This document shows positions 42,382-50,701 of a DNA stretch of 61,101 bases, piece after piece (the first letter of the stretch is position 1; the number at the start of each line of letters is the position of its first letter). The translations under genes and the position numbers were made by a program. The notes below the pieces were generated by a model, which had not been told where the DNA came from, made no database searches, and saw only the letters and a program-made list of their open reading frames with translations. This stretch comes from Dehalobacter sp. (lineage in GTDB: Bacteria > Bacillota > Desulfitobacteriia > Desulfitobacteriales > Syntrophobotulaceae): NCBI GenBank assembly GCA_023667845.1, contig JAMPIU010000005.1, positions 1 through 61,101 on the forward strand. Reading direction: 5' to 3'.

Positions 42382-43674
42382 ATGTCGGAAACTTTTGACG
42401 TAATCGTCGTTGGTGCGGGCCTTGCCGGGGCTTCAGCAGCTTTAACCGCTGCTAAAGCCGGTTTAAGCGTTCTGGTCATCGAACGCGGCGAGTATATTGG
42501 AGCCAAAAATATTACCGGGGGCATGATCTTGACCCGGGTGTTGCAGGATATTGTCCCGAATTATTGGGAAGATGCTCCGCTGGAGCGTCCGATTCAGCAT
42601 CAAAGAATTATGATGACCTCCGGCGAGAGGGCTTTGGAAATTGACATTGGCAACAGCACTTTTTTGAATCCTCCTTATAATGGGTTTAGCGTGCTGCGCA
42701 AGGAATTTGACCAATGGCTGGCAGGAAAGGCACGGGAAGCCGGAGCATTGATCGTGACCGGTACCGTTGTGGATGATTTTCTTTATGAGGGCGACCGGGT
42801 GGTTGGCGTAAAAACTCGCAGAACTGAAGGGAATATCCGGGCCAAGGTTGTCATTCTGGCCGACGGGGTTAATTCGCTTCTAGCCCGTAAGGCCGGACTG
42901 CGCAAAAAATACGGACACCATGATATCGGTTTAGGGATCAAAGAACTGCTGGCTTTGCCGGCAAAAGTGATTAACGAACGCTTTGGACTTACCGGTAATG
43001 CGGGCGCATGCTATGCCGCGATCGGCGACTTTGCCCGCGGTATCCCGGGAGGCGGATTTATTTATACGAATAAAGAGAGCGTGTCGATTGGCATGGTCGT
43101 ACAGCCTCAGGCTTTAGCCGAACAACGGGTCACCGCGGATGAAGTTCTGGAGCGCTTTAAGGCCAGGCCGGAGGTCGCACGTCTGATTGAGGGCGGAAAA
43201 CTCCTGGAGTACTCCGGGCATCTTATTCCTGAAGGCGGGTATACAGCGATGCCCAAGCTTTTCCGCGATGGATTGTTAGTAGCGGGAGATGCCGCAGGCT
43301 TTGTTGTCAATACCGGAATCGTGCTGCAAGGCATGAATCTGGCTCTTGCTTCCGGAAGATGCGCCGGTGAGACGGCTGTACTGGCTTGCCAAAAAGGGGA
43401 TCCCTCAACTGCGGTGTTGAGCCGCTACACAACCTTGTTGGAACAGGGTATAGCGCTTTCAGAAATGAAGGCCCATAAGAAAGCCCCGGAATTCATGAGG
43501 TCTCCGCGCTTATTTGACCAGTATCCGGATCTCCTGAACAATGTTATGGAACAAATGGTAACCGTGGGTTCTGATCCGCGCCAAAGTTTGATGCGTATGG
43601 CCAAAAAAGAACTTGGCAATGTGAAATTAATGGATGTCGTCCGCGATGCCTTGATGGGGGTGAGAGCCTTATGA
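42382..43674 (+). CDS. fixC: FixC-like ETF:quinone oxidoreductase family flavoprotein
   Basis: A 430-residue FAD protein with the dinucleotide motif VVGAGLAGASAALTAAKAGL (residues 9-28), GAKNITGGMI, and GLLVAGDAAGFVVNTGIVLQ (the second FAD contact). Such proteins, paired with FixX, hand electrons from ETF to quinone or ferredoxin; in FixABCX they take part in electron bifurcation. There is no membrane helix, but a peripheral contact region is expected. It overlaps fixX by four bases (ATGA). Confidence 0.92.
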   Translation: MSETFDVIVVGAGLAGASAALTAAKAGLSVLVIERGEYIGAKNITGGMILTRVLQDIVPNYWEDAPLERPIQHQRIMMTSGERALEIDIGNSTFLNPPYNGFSVLRKEFDQWLAGKAREAGALIVTGTVVDDFLYEGDRVVGVKTRRTEGNIRAKVVILADGVNSLLARKAGLRKKYGHHDIGLGIKELLALPAKVINERFGLTGNAGACYAAIGDFARGIPGGGFIYTNKESVSIGMVVQPQALAEQRVTADEVLERFKARPEVARLIEGGKLLEYSGHLIPEGGYTAMPKLFRDGLLVAGDAAGFVVNTGIVLQGMNLALASGRCAGETAVLACQKGDPSTAVLSRYTTLLEQGIALSEMKAHKKAPEFMRSPRLFDQYPDLLNNVMEQMVTVGSDPRQSLMRMAKKELGNVKLMDVVRDALMGVRAL

Positions 43675-43943
43675 GTGACCGTGCAGAAAAGCTTGAGCTT
43701 ATTCGCCACGTTGTGCACATGGAACCGCATATTATTCTGGATAGTGCCAAATGCAGCAACTGTCAACAAAAACCCTGTCTGTACGTTTGTCCGGCCGGCT
43801 GCTTTACTGAGAAGGACGGCGAAACCGAGTTTCAGTATGCAGGATGCCTGGAATGCGGGACATGCCGGGTGATGTGCGCCAAGGAAGCTCTGAAGTGGGA
43901 TTATCCGCTCGGCGGATATGGAGTTTCCATTCGGATGGGTTAA
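43671..43943 (+). CDS. fixX: FixX-like ferredoxin
   Basis: A 90-residue protein that binds Fe-S clusters via KCSNCQQKPCLYVCPAGC and CLECGTCRVMC. It ends WDYPLGGYGVSIRMG, the FixX tail. It is the partner of FixC in ETF-linked electron flow. The start overlaps the fixC stop and the gene lies 28 bases before etfB. Confidence 0.92.
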   Translation: MSDRAEKLELIRHVVHMEPHIILDSAKCSNCQQKPCLYVCPAGCFTEKDGETEFQYAGCLECGTCRVMCAKEALKWDYPLGGYGVSIRMG

Positions 43944-43971
43944 GAAGAATAAAAAAATAAGGAGAAAGTAT

Positions 43972-44856
43972 ATGCATATTGCCTTATGTGTTAAGCAAGT
44001 ATACGATGCGACAGGTCCCTTCAGCCTTACGGAAGAAACCAAGGCGATCGATACACGCAGACTTGTTCCGATTGTAAATCCGGCTGATCTTGCGGCGTTG
44101 GCCTTGATACGGGAGGTACTTCCCGCGGGGACTGCGAAGGTCACGGCGATTAGCGTGGGACCGAAGCCGGCCGAGCGTGCGCTAAGGTCTTGTGTTGCCT
44201 CAGGGGCAGATGAGGCAGTCCGGATTTGGGATAACGCGCTTGATAGCGCGCTTACCGAGGTGGGAGGCGGTGAAATCATTGCGCGAATGTTGGCGGCAGC
44301 CATTAGAAGGCTAAACGTTGACTTGGTCGTTTGCGGCTCGCATGGGCTTTGCGGCGCATCCGGGTTTGTGGGGCCCGCTTTGGCTGAGTATTTGGAATTT
44401 GCCCAGATCTCCAGCGTCAGCCGTTTAGAGATTTCTTCCGGGGAAAATGCACTGACTGTTCACCGCCGGCTTGAACGCGGGGATCGGGAAATTGTCTATT
44501 GTAAACTTCCGGCGGTCATCACAGTTGACGAGGGTTCAGCCGAGCTGCCATACCCTTCTATGCCCAACGTGTTGGCGGCAGAATGTCTGGAGATACCGGT
44601 CATGAACCTTGCGTCGTTAGATTTGACGCCTTCTGCCATAAAACCCGGCGGCGTCCAATTATTGAATTTCGTCCCGCCACGGCCGAGAACAAAGAAATCT
44701 GCCGCCGCGGATACCGCTAACCTTACGCAGGCCCAAATAATGCAGCAGCTCAGTGGCGCCGGTCCGGCAAAACAAAAAAGTTCTTTCATCGAAGGCGATC
44801 CGAAAAAAGTTGCCTCAGAGATTGTCCGATTTTTAGAAGCGAACGGTATATTGTAA
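43972..44856 (+). CDS. etfB: Electron transfer flavoprotein, beta subunit
   Basis: A 294-residue protein from ATG 43972 (MHIALCVKQVYDATGPFSL), behind AAGGAG; an in-frame extension overlapping fixX is rejected. VNPADLAALALIREV and SGADEAVRIWD are the usual EtfB/FixA core. VDLVVCGSHGLCGASGFVGP lies where the AMP/FAD-binding loop is in ETF beta chains. The C-terminal 60 residues (AQIMQQLSGAGPAKQKSSFI) form the tail that reaches EtfA. The etf genes are split, with A first and B last around fixCX. Confidence 0.9.
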   Translation: MHIALCVKQVYDATGPFSLTEETKAIDTRRLVPIVNPADLAALALIREVLPAGTAKVTAISVGPKPAERALRSCVASGADEAVRIWDNALDSALTEVGGGEIIARMLAAAIRRLNVDLVVCGSHGLCGASGFVGPALAEYLEFAQISSVSRLEISSGENALTVHRRLERGDREIVYCKLPAVITVDEGSAELPYPSMPNVLAAECLEIPVMNLASLDLTPSAIKPGGVQLLNFVPPRPRTKKSAAADTANLTQAQIMQQLSGAGPAKQKSSFIEGDPKKVASEIVRFLEANGIL

Positions 44857-45094
44857 CAGCGGGGAAAACAATTTACATTTCTTTCCTCACGGTCTAATTC
44901 TTTATAAGAAGGGAGAAAATGTAAACCGGTCGCCGGGTTTCCTGCGATATATCCCGGGTATAAGGTTTTCGGTTCTCCGGAGTTACCTTACCGGAGGACT
45001 GATGACGATATGCGCAGTCGGAGAACTATCAAAAAACGGCCCCTTATCCGAAGGCTGTAATTGGAACGACCTATGCCTGGGGTGATCATAGAAA
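44857..45094. other. Spacer between etfB and the convergent terminator
   Basis: This 238-base stretch holds only short imperfect inverted repeats (for example CCGGAG pairs near 44975-44997). I see no gene. Confidence 0.4.
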
Positions 45095-45127
45095 GGACGC
45101 CGCAAAACTTCGCGGCGTCCCCTTATC
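45095..45127. terminator. Bidirectional terminator between etfB and thrB
   Basis: GGACGCCGC (45095-45103) and GCGGCGTCC (45112-45120) form a perfect 9-bp stem. The T-runs are modest on both sides (CCTTATCGTTTT on plus, CTTTCT on minus). It separates convergent transcripts. Confidence 0.65.
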
Positions 45128-45148
45128 GTTTTAGGGCGAATAAAAAAA

Positions 45149-46048
45149 TCAAATTTCGGTCAGCACAGCTCCCTCAGAATCAATATCCAGGGTCAGGGTT
45201 GCAGAAGGCAACCCATTTTCATGGAGTACGCGCTTCATCGTCAGGGCTATCTGATCTTCTTTTCCATAGGGGCAAAAAGCAATCAAAGTCGGTCCTGAAC
45301 CACTCAGAGCTGCGCCGTACGCGCCAACGTGGACAGCAGATTCTAAGGCTTCGGGCATACCAGGGATTAAAGAAGCCCGCTGATTTTGGTGGATCCTGTC
45401 CCGAGTGGCAATTGCCAATAAATCGTATTCCTCATTAATAAACGCATCAACTAAAAGGCCGACGCGGGAAGCGTTAAAGATCACATCAGCTCTGGGAACA
45501 GAAGAAGGCAGTATCCCGCGCGCTTTTTCAGTTTCAACGAGAATATCCGGAATCACGACCACCGCTTTAAATTTTGGAGACTTCGCCAGCGTCCTTGGTA
45601 TAAGTTTGTCTTCATCCATAACTGTCAGGGTAATCCCGCCGCAAAGGGCAGGTGTGACATTATCCGGATGGCCTTCGATTTCAGAAGCAATTTCTAGCAA
45701 TTGAAGCCGGTTTAAAGGGTTTCCGGCTACCGCGTTTGCAATGATCAGTCCGCCGACGACGGCAGTGGAACTGCTTCCCAGTCCGCGGGCAGGCGGAACA
45801 TGGCTTTCCAGGGTGATTTTTAAGGGCTTCGGCTGGAAATCAATTTTCTGCCACAGCTTGCAGACAGTTTTCCATAAGAGGTTCGTTTCATCTGTAGGAA
45901 TATTGCTCGTATAGGTGCCTTTAAGGATAATCTCCAGTTTTTCGCTTTCTTCAGCCTGGATATAGTTATATAGCCTTAAGGCCAGTCCCATGCAGTCAAA
46001 ACCTGGTCCGAGATTTGCTGAAGTTGCTGGTACTTTTACTTGGAACAT
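45149..46048 (-). CDS. thrB: Homoserine kinase
   Basis: A 299-residue GHMP kinase. ATG 46048 (MFQVKVPATSANLGPGFDCM) is chosen because GGAGGAAAAG precedes it. An upstream in-frame ATG would add 11 basic residues without support. VPPARGLGSSSTAVVGGLIIAN (abridged) is the ATP-binding GHMP motif, and GAALSGSGPTLIAFC is the C-terminal motif. It phosphorylates homoserine for threonine synthesis. hom lies upstream on the same strand; thrC is not in the window. Confidence 0.95.
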   Translation of the reverse strand: MFQVKVPATSANLGPGFDCMGLALRLYNYIQAEESEKLEIILKGTYTSNIPTDETNLLWKTVCKLWQKIDFQPKPLKITLESHVPPARGLGSSSTAVVGGLIIANAVAGNPLNRLQLLEIASEIEGHPDNVTPALCGGITLTVMDEDKLIPRTLAKSPKFKAVVVIPDILVETEKARGILPSSVPRADVIFNASRVGLLVDAFINEEYDLLAIATRDRIHQNQRASLIPGMPEALESAVHVGAYGAALSGSGPTLIAFCPYGKEDQIALTMKRVLHENGLPSATLTLDIDSEGAVLTEI

Positions 46049-46195
46049 TCTTTTCCTCCATTTTTTCGGCAGGTAATCCATGAATATGCCTATTTATTCG
46101 AATAAATTCTATAACAATTACTGAGGGAAGTAAACAGTCGGTACAACATTCTTAAATTCATTGCTCAATAATTTCATTCAAGCCTCAATACCCCA

Positions 46196-46222
46196 TATTA
46201 GGTCTGGGTGCCACAAGTTCCA
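46196..46222 (-). repeat. Truncated copy of the structured repeat
   Basis: AGGTCTGGGTGCCAC then AAGTTCCAGC at the 3' end of hom resembles one arm (TGGGTCTGTGTGCCACAGTT) of the element at 48812-48926. The conserved core is absent. Confidence 0.35.
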
Positions 46223-46227
46223 GCCGG

Positions 46228-47517
46228 TCAAATTCCATTTGTCTCCAGCCGAATAACATTATAGATTTTATCCAGTTTGCTGTAGGAATTCAGGGACTGG
46301 ATGGCCTGACGGAGCTGTCCTTCCCGGCAGGGGTGGGTCACCAGTGCGATTTCGGCGCTTTTATCCGGCCGCGGTTTCTGGATGATGGAATTAAAGCTGA
46401 TGCCGGCTTCAGCAAAGAATAACGCCAGTGTTGCAAAGACTTTTGGTTCGTCTTTAACTTTAAGCCGGATGTAATAAGCGGTTGTAAAATCATCCGTTGA
46501 GATGATCGGATAGTTGCGGTAACAGCCGCAATTCAGGAGTCCTTCGGATCCGGCGGACATATTGCGTACAATCTGGATAATGTCGGCTACAACGGAGCTG
46601 CCCGTGGGCAAAGCTCCGGCGCCTTTCCCGTAAAACATGGTTTCTCCGACAGCATCACCGGTGACATAAATCGCGTTGTAAACACCGCCGATATTGGCCA
46701 GCGGATGTTTTTTGGAAATCAGGGCGGGATGTACCCTGACTTCGATCCTTTCTTCCTGGTTTTTAGCAATGGCCAGCAGCTTAATCACGCAGCCGAGTTC
46801 ATCCGCATAGTGAATGTCTTCCGGAGAAATGTTGGAAATTCCTTCGGCATAAACATCGTTAAAGGTTACGCGTGTATTAAAAGCCAAGGAAGAAAGAATC
46901 GCAAGTTTGCGGGCGGCATCCAGCCCTTCCACGTCAGAGACCGGATCTGCTTCAGCATAGCCGAGCTCCTGGGCTTCTTTCAGGACATCAGCAAAATTGC
47001 GTCCCTGTTCGGTCATAGCAGATAAAATATAATTGGTCGTACCGTTAATAATCCCAAGCAGTGAGGAGATCCGGTTGGCAGTCAGGGATTGCCTTAAGGC
47101 AGCGATAATCGGGATACCGCCAGCGACACTGGCTTCAAAATACAAATCTCGGCCGTTCTTTTTCGCAGCTTCAAGCAGTTCTTCTCCATTTTGAGCTAAA
47201 AGATCTTTATTGGCGGTAACGACATTTTTGCCGTTTGCCATTGCAGTCAGGATAAGCGTGCGGGCTGGCTCAATACCGCCCATTACTTCAACAACAATGT
47301 CAATTTCCGGATCATCCGTGATCTCCCTGGGATCGTCTGTCAAAATAATGCCGCGGCAATCCGGCCGAGGTTTATGGATATCATGGACTAAAGCCTTTTT
47401 TATACTTATATCAGCGTTGGTACGGGTACTGATGTCATACCGGTTATTTTCCAGTATGGCAGCTGTACCTGATCCGACAGTTCCAAAACCCAGTAAACCA
47501 ATTACAATTTTCTTCAT
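46228..47517 (-). CDS. hom: Homoserine dehydrogenase
   Basis: A 429-residue NAD(P)-dependent enzyme. The N-terminal Rossmann motif GLLGFGTVGSGTAAIL (residues 8-23) and the catalytic core GIINGTTNYILSAMTEQG (about 158-175) are intact; EAQELGYAEADPVSDVEGLD is the substrate-binding motif. The C-terminal ACT domain (about 350-425, YYIRLKVKDEPKVFATLALF) binds threonine for feedback control. It makes homoserine from aspartate semialdehyde. It is transcribed toward thrB with a 180-base gap. Confidence 0.96.
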   Translation of the reverse strand: MKKIVIGLLGFGTVGSGTAAILENNRYDISTRTNADISIKKALVHDIHKPRPDCRGIILTDDPREITDDPEIDIVVEVMGGIEPARTLILTAMANGKNVVTANKDLLAQNGEELLEAAKKNGRDLYFEASVAGGIPIIAALRQSLTANRISSLLGIINGTTNYILSAMTEQGRNFADVLKEAQELGYAEADPVSDVEGLDAARKLAILSSLAFNTRVTFNDVYAEGISNISPEDIHYADELGCVIKLLAIAKNQEERIEVRVHPALISKKHPLANIGGVYNAIYVTGDAVGETMFYGKGAGALPTGSSVVADIIQIVRNMSAGSEGLLNCGCYRNYPIISTDDFTTAYYIRLKVKDEPKVFATLALFFAEAGISFNSIIQKPRPDKSAEIALVTHPCREGQLRQAIQSLNSYSKLDKIYNVIRLETNGI

Positions 47518-47903
47518 AATATTTCCTCCCTATCCCTTCTGAATGAACAAGTGTTTCTGTACAGTGGACATTATACCAAGCTATCCTGGAATTGGCAAGG
47601 ATATTTTTGATCGGTCCACTGCAGGATGAAAAGTATACTCCAAATATATTGACACAGTTAACTGTATCATATACACTTAGGTAAAATAATTATATGTGCT
47701 ATAACACAGCGTTAGCGAGATAATGATGGTTCAGAAAGTCTGTAGAGTTTTTCTTATTCTCATATATGAATATGCACGTTAGGAAGTGTAGCAATTAGAC
47801 TCCCTGTTTTTTTTTATTAAGGTATATTTTACATGTTGATTGTGTTTCGTTACAATATAGATAGTGTTGAAATCAAAATTGAGTTTCGGAAAGGAGTATT
47901 CAC
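47518..47903. other. Divergent promoter region of hom and ilvE
   Basis: A 386-base region. TTGACA (47649-47654) - N17 - TACACT (47672-47677) is a possible plus-strand promoter, and a better-placed one is listed next. A poly-T at 47800-47814 follows ACTCCC without a clear stem. I looked for a T-box (AGGGTGGNACCGCG) and found none. Confidence 0.5.
47828..47856 (+). promoter_or_regulatory. Sigma-A promoter of ilvE
   Basis: TTTACA (47828-47833), 17-base spacer, TACAAT (47851-47856), about 47 bases before the ATG of ilvE. Good match to a housekeeping promoter. Confidence 0.6.
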
Positions 47904-48770
47904 ATGATTATCTATTGCGATGGTAAATTTGTTGACAGCCAGGAGGCGAAAATTTCTGTATTTGATCATGGCTTTCTTTATGGAGACGGTGTATTTGAAG
48001 GGATCCGGGCCTATAATAGCCGGGTATTCAAATTAAAGGAACATATCGACAGACTGTATGAGTCAGCCAATGCGATCCTGTTAAACGTTGAGGTAAGCCG
48101 TCGGGAAATGATGGATATCGTTGTGGAAACTGTAAGGAAAAACAATCTTACAGATGCTTATATCCGCCTGATTATTTCCAGAGGGGTCGGAGATATGGGT
48201 TTAGACCCAAGGAAATGCCCTAAATCGGAAATTATTTGTATTGCCGGCAATATTTCATTGTATCCGCAGAGCATGTACGAAAATGGGATGGAGATCATTA
48301 CGGCTGCCACCCGCCGGAACAGTTCGGATGCGTTAAGCCCGAGAATCAAATCCCTGAACTATTTAAACAATATTATGGCTAAGATTGAAGCCAACAGGGC
48401 AGGTCTGATGGAAGCATTGATGTTGAATCAGGAAGGGTATGTCAGTGAAGCCACCGGCGACAACATTTTCATTATCAAAGACGGAGTTATAACCACACCT
48501 CCAGTTTATGCCGGGATTTTAAAAGGCGTCACCCGTGATTCGGTCATCGATTTAGCCCGCCAGGAAGGGATCCCCGTTCAAGAAGAACTGTTTCATCTGA
48601 TTGATGTTTACAGTGCCGATGAGTGCTTCCTGACCGGTACGGCAGCTGAGCTGATTCCGATTATTATGCTGGATTCCAGAAAGATCGGCGACGGTAAACC
48701 AGGACCCGTATTTAAAAAGCTGCTGGCTAAATTCCACGAATATGTCAAGACAGAGGGAGAGCCTATCTAG
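47904..48770 (+). CDS. ilvE: Branched-chain amino acid aminotransferase
   Basis: A 288-residue class IV PLP enzyme. The N-terminus IYCDGKFVDSQEAKISVFDH and GDGVFEGIRAYN are typical. The PLP lysine is in IKSLNYLNNIMAKIEANRAG (abridged; Lys about residue 150), and SEATGDNIFIIKDG and the late LTGTAAELIPI are family motifs. It performs the last step of Val, Leu and Ile synthesis or the first of their breakdown. It has AAAGGAG upstream. A structured repeat follows, then ilvD. Confidence 0.93.
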   Translation: MIIYCDGKFVDSQEAKISVFDHGFLYGDGVFEGIRAYNSRVFKLKEHIDRLYESANAILLNVEVSRREMMDIVVETVRKNNLTDAYIRLIISRGVGDMGLDPRKCPKSEIICIAGNISLYPQSMYENGMEIITAATRRNSSDALSPRIKSLNYLNNIMAKIEANRAGLMEALMLNQEGYVSEATGDNIFIIKDGVITTPPVYAGILKGVTRDSVIDLARQEGIPVQEELFHLIDVYSADECFLTGTAAELIPIIMLDSRKIGDGKPGPVFKKLLAKFHEYVKTEGEPI

Positions 48771-48811
48771 TAACTGTTCTCTAAATAACTAGACATTTAA
48801 ACCTTTATAGC

Positions 48812-48926
48812 TGGGTCTGTGTGCCACAGTTCCAGCGTAAGCGGAGCATGGATGCGGAGCGCGGCAGAAAGCGCCATGGAGGGCGCTATCTGCCGAGACC
48901 GGAATGTGGCGCGCAGACCAGACCCA
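48812..48926 (+). repeat. Structured intergenic repeat, copy A
   Basis: The ends TGGGTCT / AGACCCA and the next bases form a long bulged outer stem. The inside carries the conserved core AAGCGGAGCATGGATGCGGA with GCGCGG, and a small hairpin AGCGCC-ATGGAG-GGCGCT. The same core occurs in copies B (53994-54097, reverse) and C (54177-54281). The outer stem sequences differ between copies but keep pairing, so structure is conserved. Confidence 0.75.
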
Positions 48927-48999
48927 AATGATTATATTAATAGATTGAAAACAAACAATAGATTAAAGACAAAAAAATTTCAGGAAAGGAAGCGATTCC

Positions 49000-50697
49000 A
49001 TGAACAGTGATGCAGTAAAAGTTGGAATTGACAGGGCACCTCACCGCTCTCTATTTAAAGCTCTTGGACTTACCGACCGGGAAATCAATAAACCCTTGAT
49101 CGGTATCGTCAACTCCTTTAATGAATTTGTGCCCGGGCATATGCATCTGCGTCAAATTGCCGAAGCAGTCAAAACCGGAGTCAGAGAAAATGGCGGTACG
49201 CCGCTCGAATTTTCGACGATTGGTGTCTGTGACGGCATTGCCATGGGACACGTCGGGATGCATTTTTCCCTCGCGAGCAGGGAGCTGATTACCGACTCCA
49301 TTGAGATCATGGCCAGAGCACATGCTGTCGATGCCCTGGTATTTATTCCAAGCTGTGACAAAATTGTCCCTGGAATGCTGATGGCTGCAATGCGGCTGAA
49401 TCTGCCGTCCATCGTCGTGAGCGGCGGACCGATGCTACCGGGTCGTCACGAGGGGAAAAATGTTGATTTTATCACAGTCTACGAAGGCGTCGGTAAAGTC
49501 TACAGCGGCCAGGAAAGCCAGGAGTGGCTTCAGGGACTCGAACAGAATGCGTGCCCGACCTGCGGTTCCTGCGCCGGGATGTTTACGGCAAACTCCATGA
49601 ACTGCCTGACAGAGGTCATCGGCATGGCTCTGCCCGGCAATGGTACGATACCGGCTGTCTATTCCGAGAGAATACGCTTGGCCAAAGAAACCGGCTATCA
49701 GGTTATGAACCTGCTGCGGGACAATATTCGGCCACGTGATATCGTAACGAGCATTTCAATCAGGAACAGCATTGCCGCCGACATGGCGTTAGGGTGTTCA
49801 ACCAATACCATCCTTCATCTGCCTGCGATTGCGTTTGAAGGAGAAATCGAATTTGATTTGGCCGAGATCAATGCAATCAGTGACCGGACCCCTCAGATCT
49901 GTAAACTGAGTCCGGCGGTGAACGGGCATTATCTCGTCGAAGTCAATGAAGCAGGCGGGATCAGTGCCGTTTTGAAGAGCTTGCTGGATGCCGGTTTGAT
50001 CGATGGTTCCGGCATGACGGTTTCCGGCAGTACCATGGCGGAAAGGCTAAGCAGCGCGGCTGTCAAAAATCCGGGTGTGATCCGGCCGCTGACTGATCCG
50101 TATTCCGCCAAAGGCGGACTCTGTGTCCTGTTTGGCAACCTGGCACCGGAAGGAGCCGTGATCAAAGTAGGGGCTCTGGCGAACAGGGATATTGTCTTCG
50201 AGGGCGCGGCCAAGGTCTACGACGGAGAAGACCTGGCAGCGGAAGCGATCCGCAGCGGCGTGATTAAAGAGGGCGATGTCGTGATTATTCGTTATGAAGG
50301 ACCGAAAGGCGGACCGGGTATGCGAGAGATGCTCGGGCCAACCGCAACGCTGGCAGGGATGGGGCTTGATTCTTCTGTGGCGTTGCTTACCGACGGACGT
50401 TTTTCCGGAGGCAGCCGGGGACTTTCGATCGGGCATATCTCTCCAGAAGCAGCGCTCGGTGGGGAGATTGCGTTTGTCGGAAACGGCGATATGATTCGGA
50501 TTGATTTAGAAAAACGGACCATCGACTGGCTTCTGCCCGAATCTGAAAAAGCAGAAAGAAGAAACAGCTTTGACCCGGAAAAAGGGTTGGAGAAAGTGTA
50601 TAAAGTAGCAGGCCGGACAGGATATCTGGGACGTTACGTCCAATTTGCCCAGTCGGCCAATAAAGGAGCAGCTTTCCGGACACTCAAGGAGGAATGA
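49000..50697 (+). CDS. ilvD: Dihydroxy-acid dehydratase
   Basis: A 565-residue Fe-S enzyme with IPSCDKIVPGMLMA and CPTCGSCAGMFTANSMNCLT (cluster cysteines) and the C-terminal TDGRFSGGSRGLSIGHISPE motif. It converts dihydroxy-isovalerate and dihydroxy-methylvalerate to the 2-oxoacids of Val and Ile. It begins the ilvDBNC run, with AGGAAAGGAAG upstream and a four-base gap to ilvB. Confidence 0.97.
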   Translation: MNSDAVKVGIDRAPHRSLFKALGLTDREINKPLIGIVNSFNEFVPGHMHLRQIAEAVKTGVRENGGTPLEFSTIGVCDGIAMGHVGMHFSLASRELITDSIEIMARAHAVDALVFIPSCDKIVPGMLMAAMRLNLPSIVVSGGPMLPGRHEGKNVDFITVYEGVGKVYSGQESQEWLQGLEQNACPTCGSCAGMFTANSMNCLTEVIGMALPGNGTIPAVYSERIRLAKETGYQVMNLLRDNIRPRDIVTSISIRNSIAADMALGCSTNTILHLPAIAFEGEIEFDLAEINAISDRTPQICKLSPAVNGHYLVEVNEAGGISAVLKSLLDAGLIDGSGMTVSGSTMAERLSSAAVKNPGVIRPLTDPYSAKGGLCVLFGNLAPEGAVIKVGALANRDIVFEGAAKVYDGEDLAAEAIRSGVIKEGDVVIIRYEGPKGGPGMREMLGPTATLAGMGLDSSVALLTDGRFSGGSRGLSIGHISPEAALGGEIAFVGNGDMIRIDLEKRTIDWLLPESEKAERRNSFDPEKGLEKVYKVAGRTGYLGRYVQFAQSANKGAAFRTLKEE

Positions 50698-50701
50698 ATG
50701 A

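Noticed and set aside
29964-44856. Calling the island a bile-acid bai operon
   Set aside because: Only the OYE, SnoaL and MFS parts correspond; CoA ligase (BaiB), CoA transferase (BaiF) and hydroxysteroid dehydrogenase (BaiA) genes are absent, and extra Dabb-PASTA and ETF/FixCX genes are present.
47518-47903. T-box leader before ilvE, and likewise before leuA and ilvD
   Set aside because: The conserved T-box bulge AGGGTGGNACCGCG and the specifier-loop layout are absent in all three spacers.
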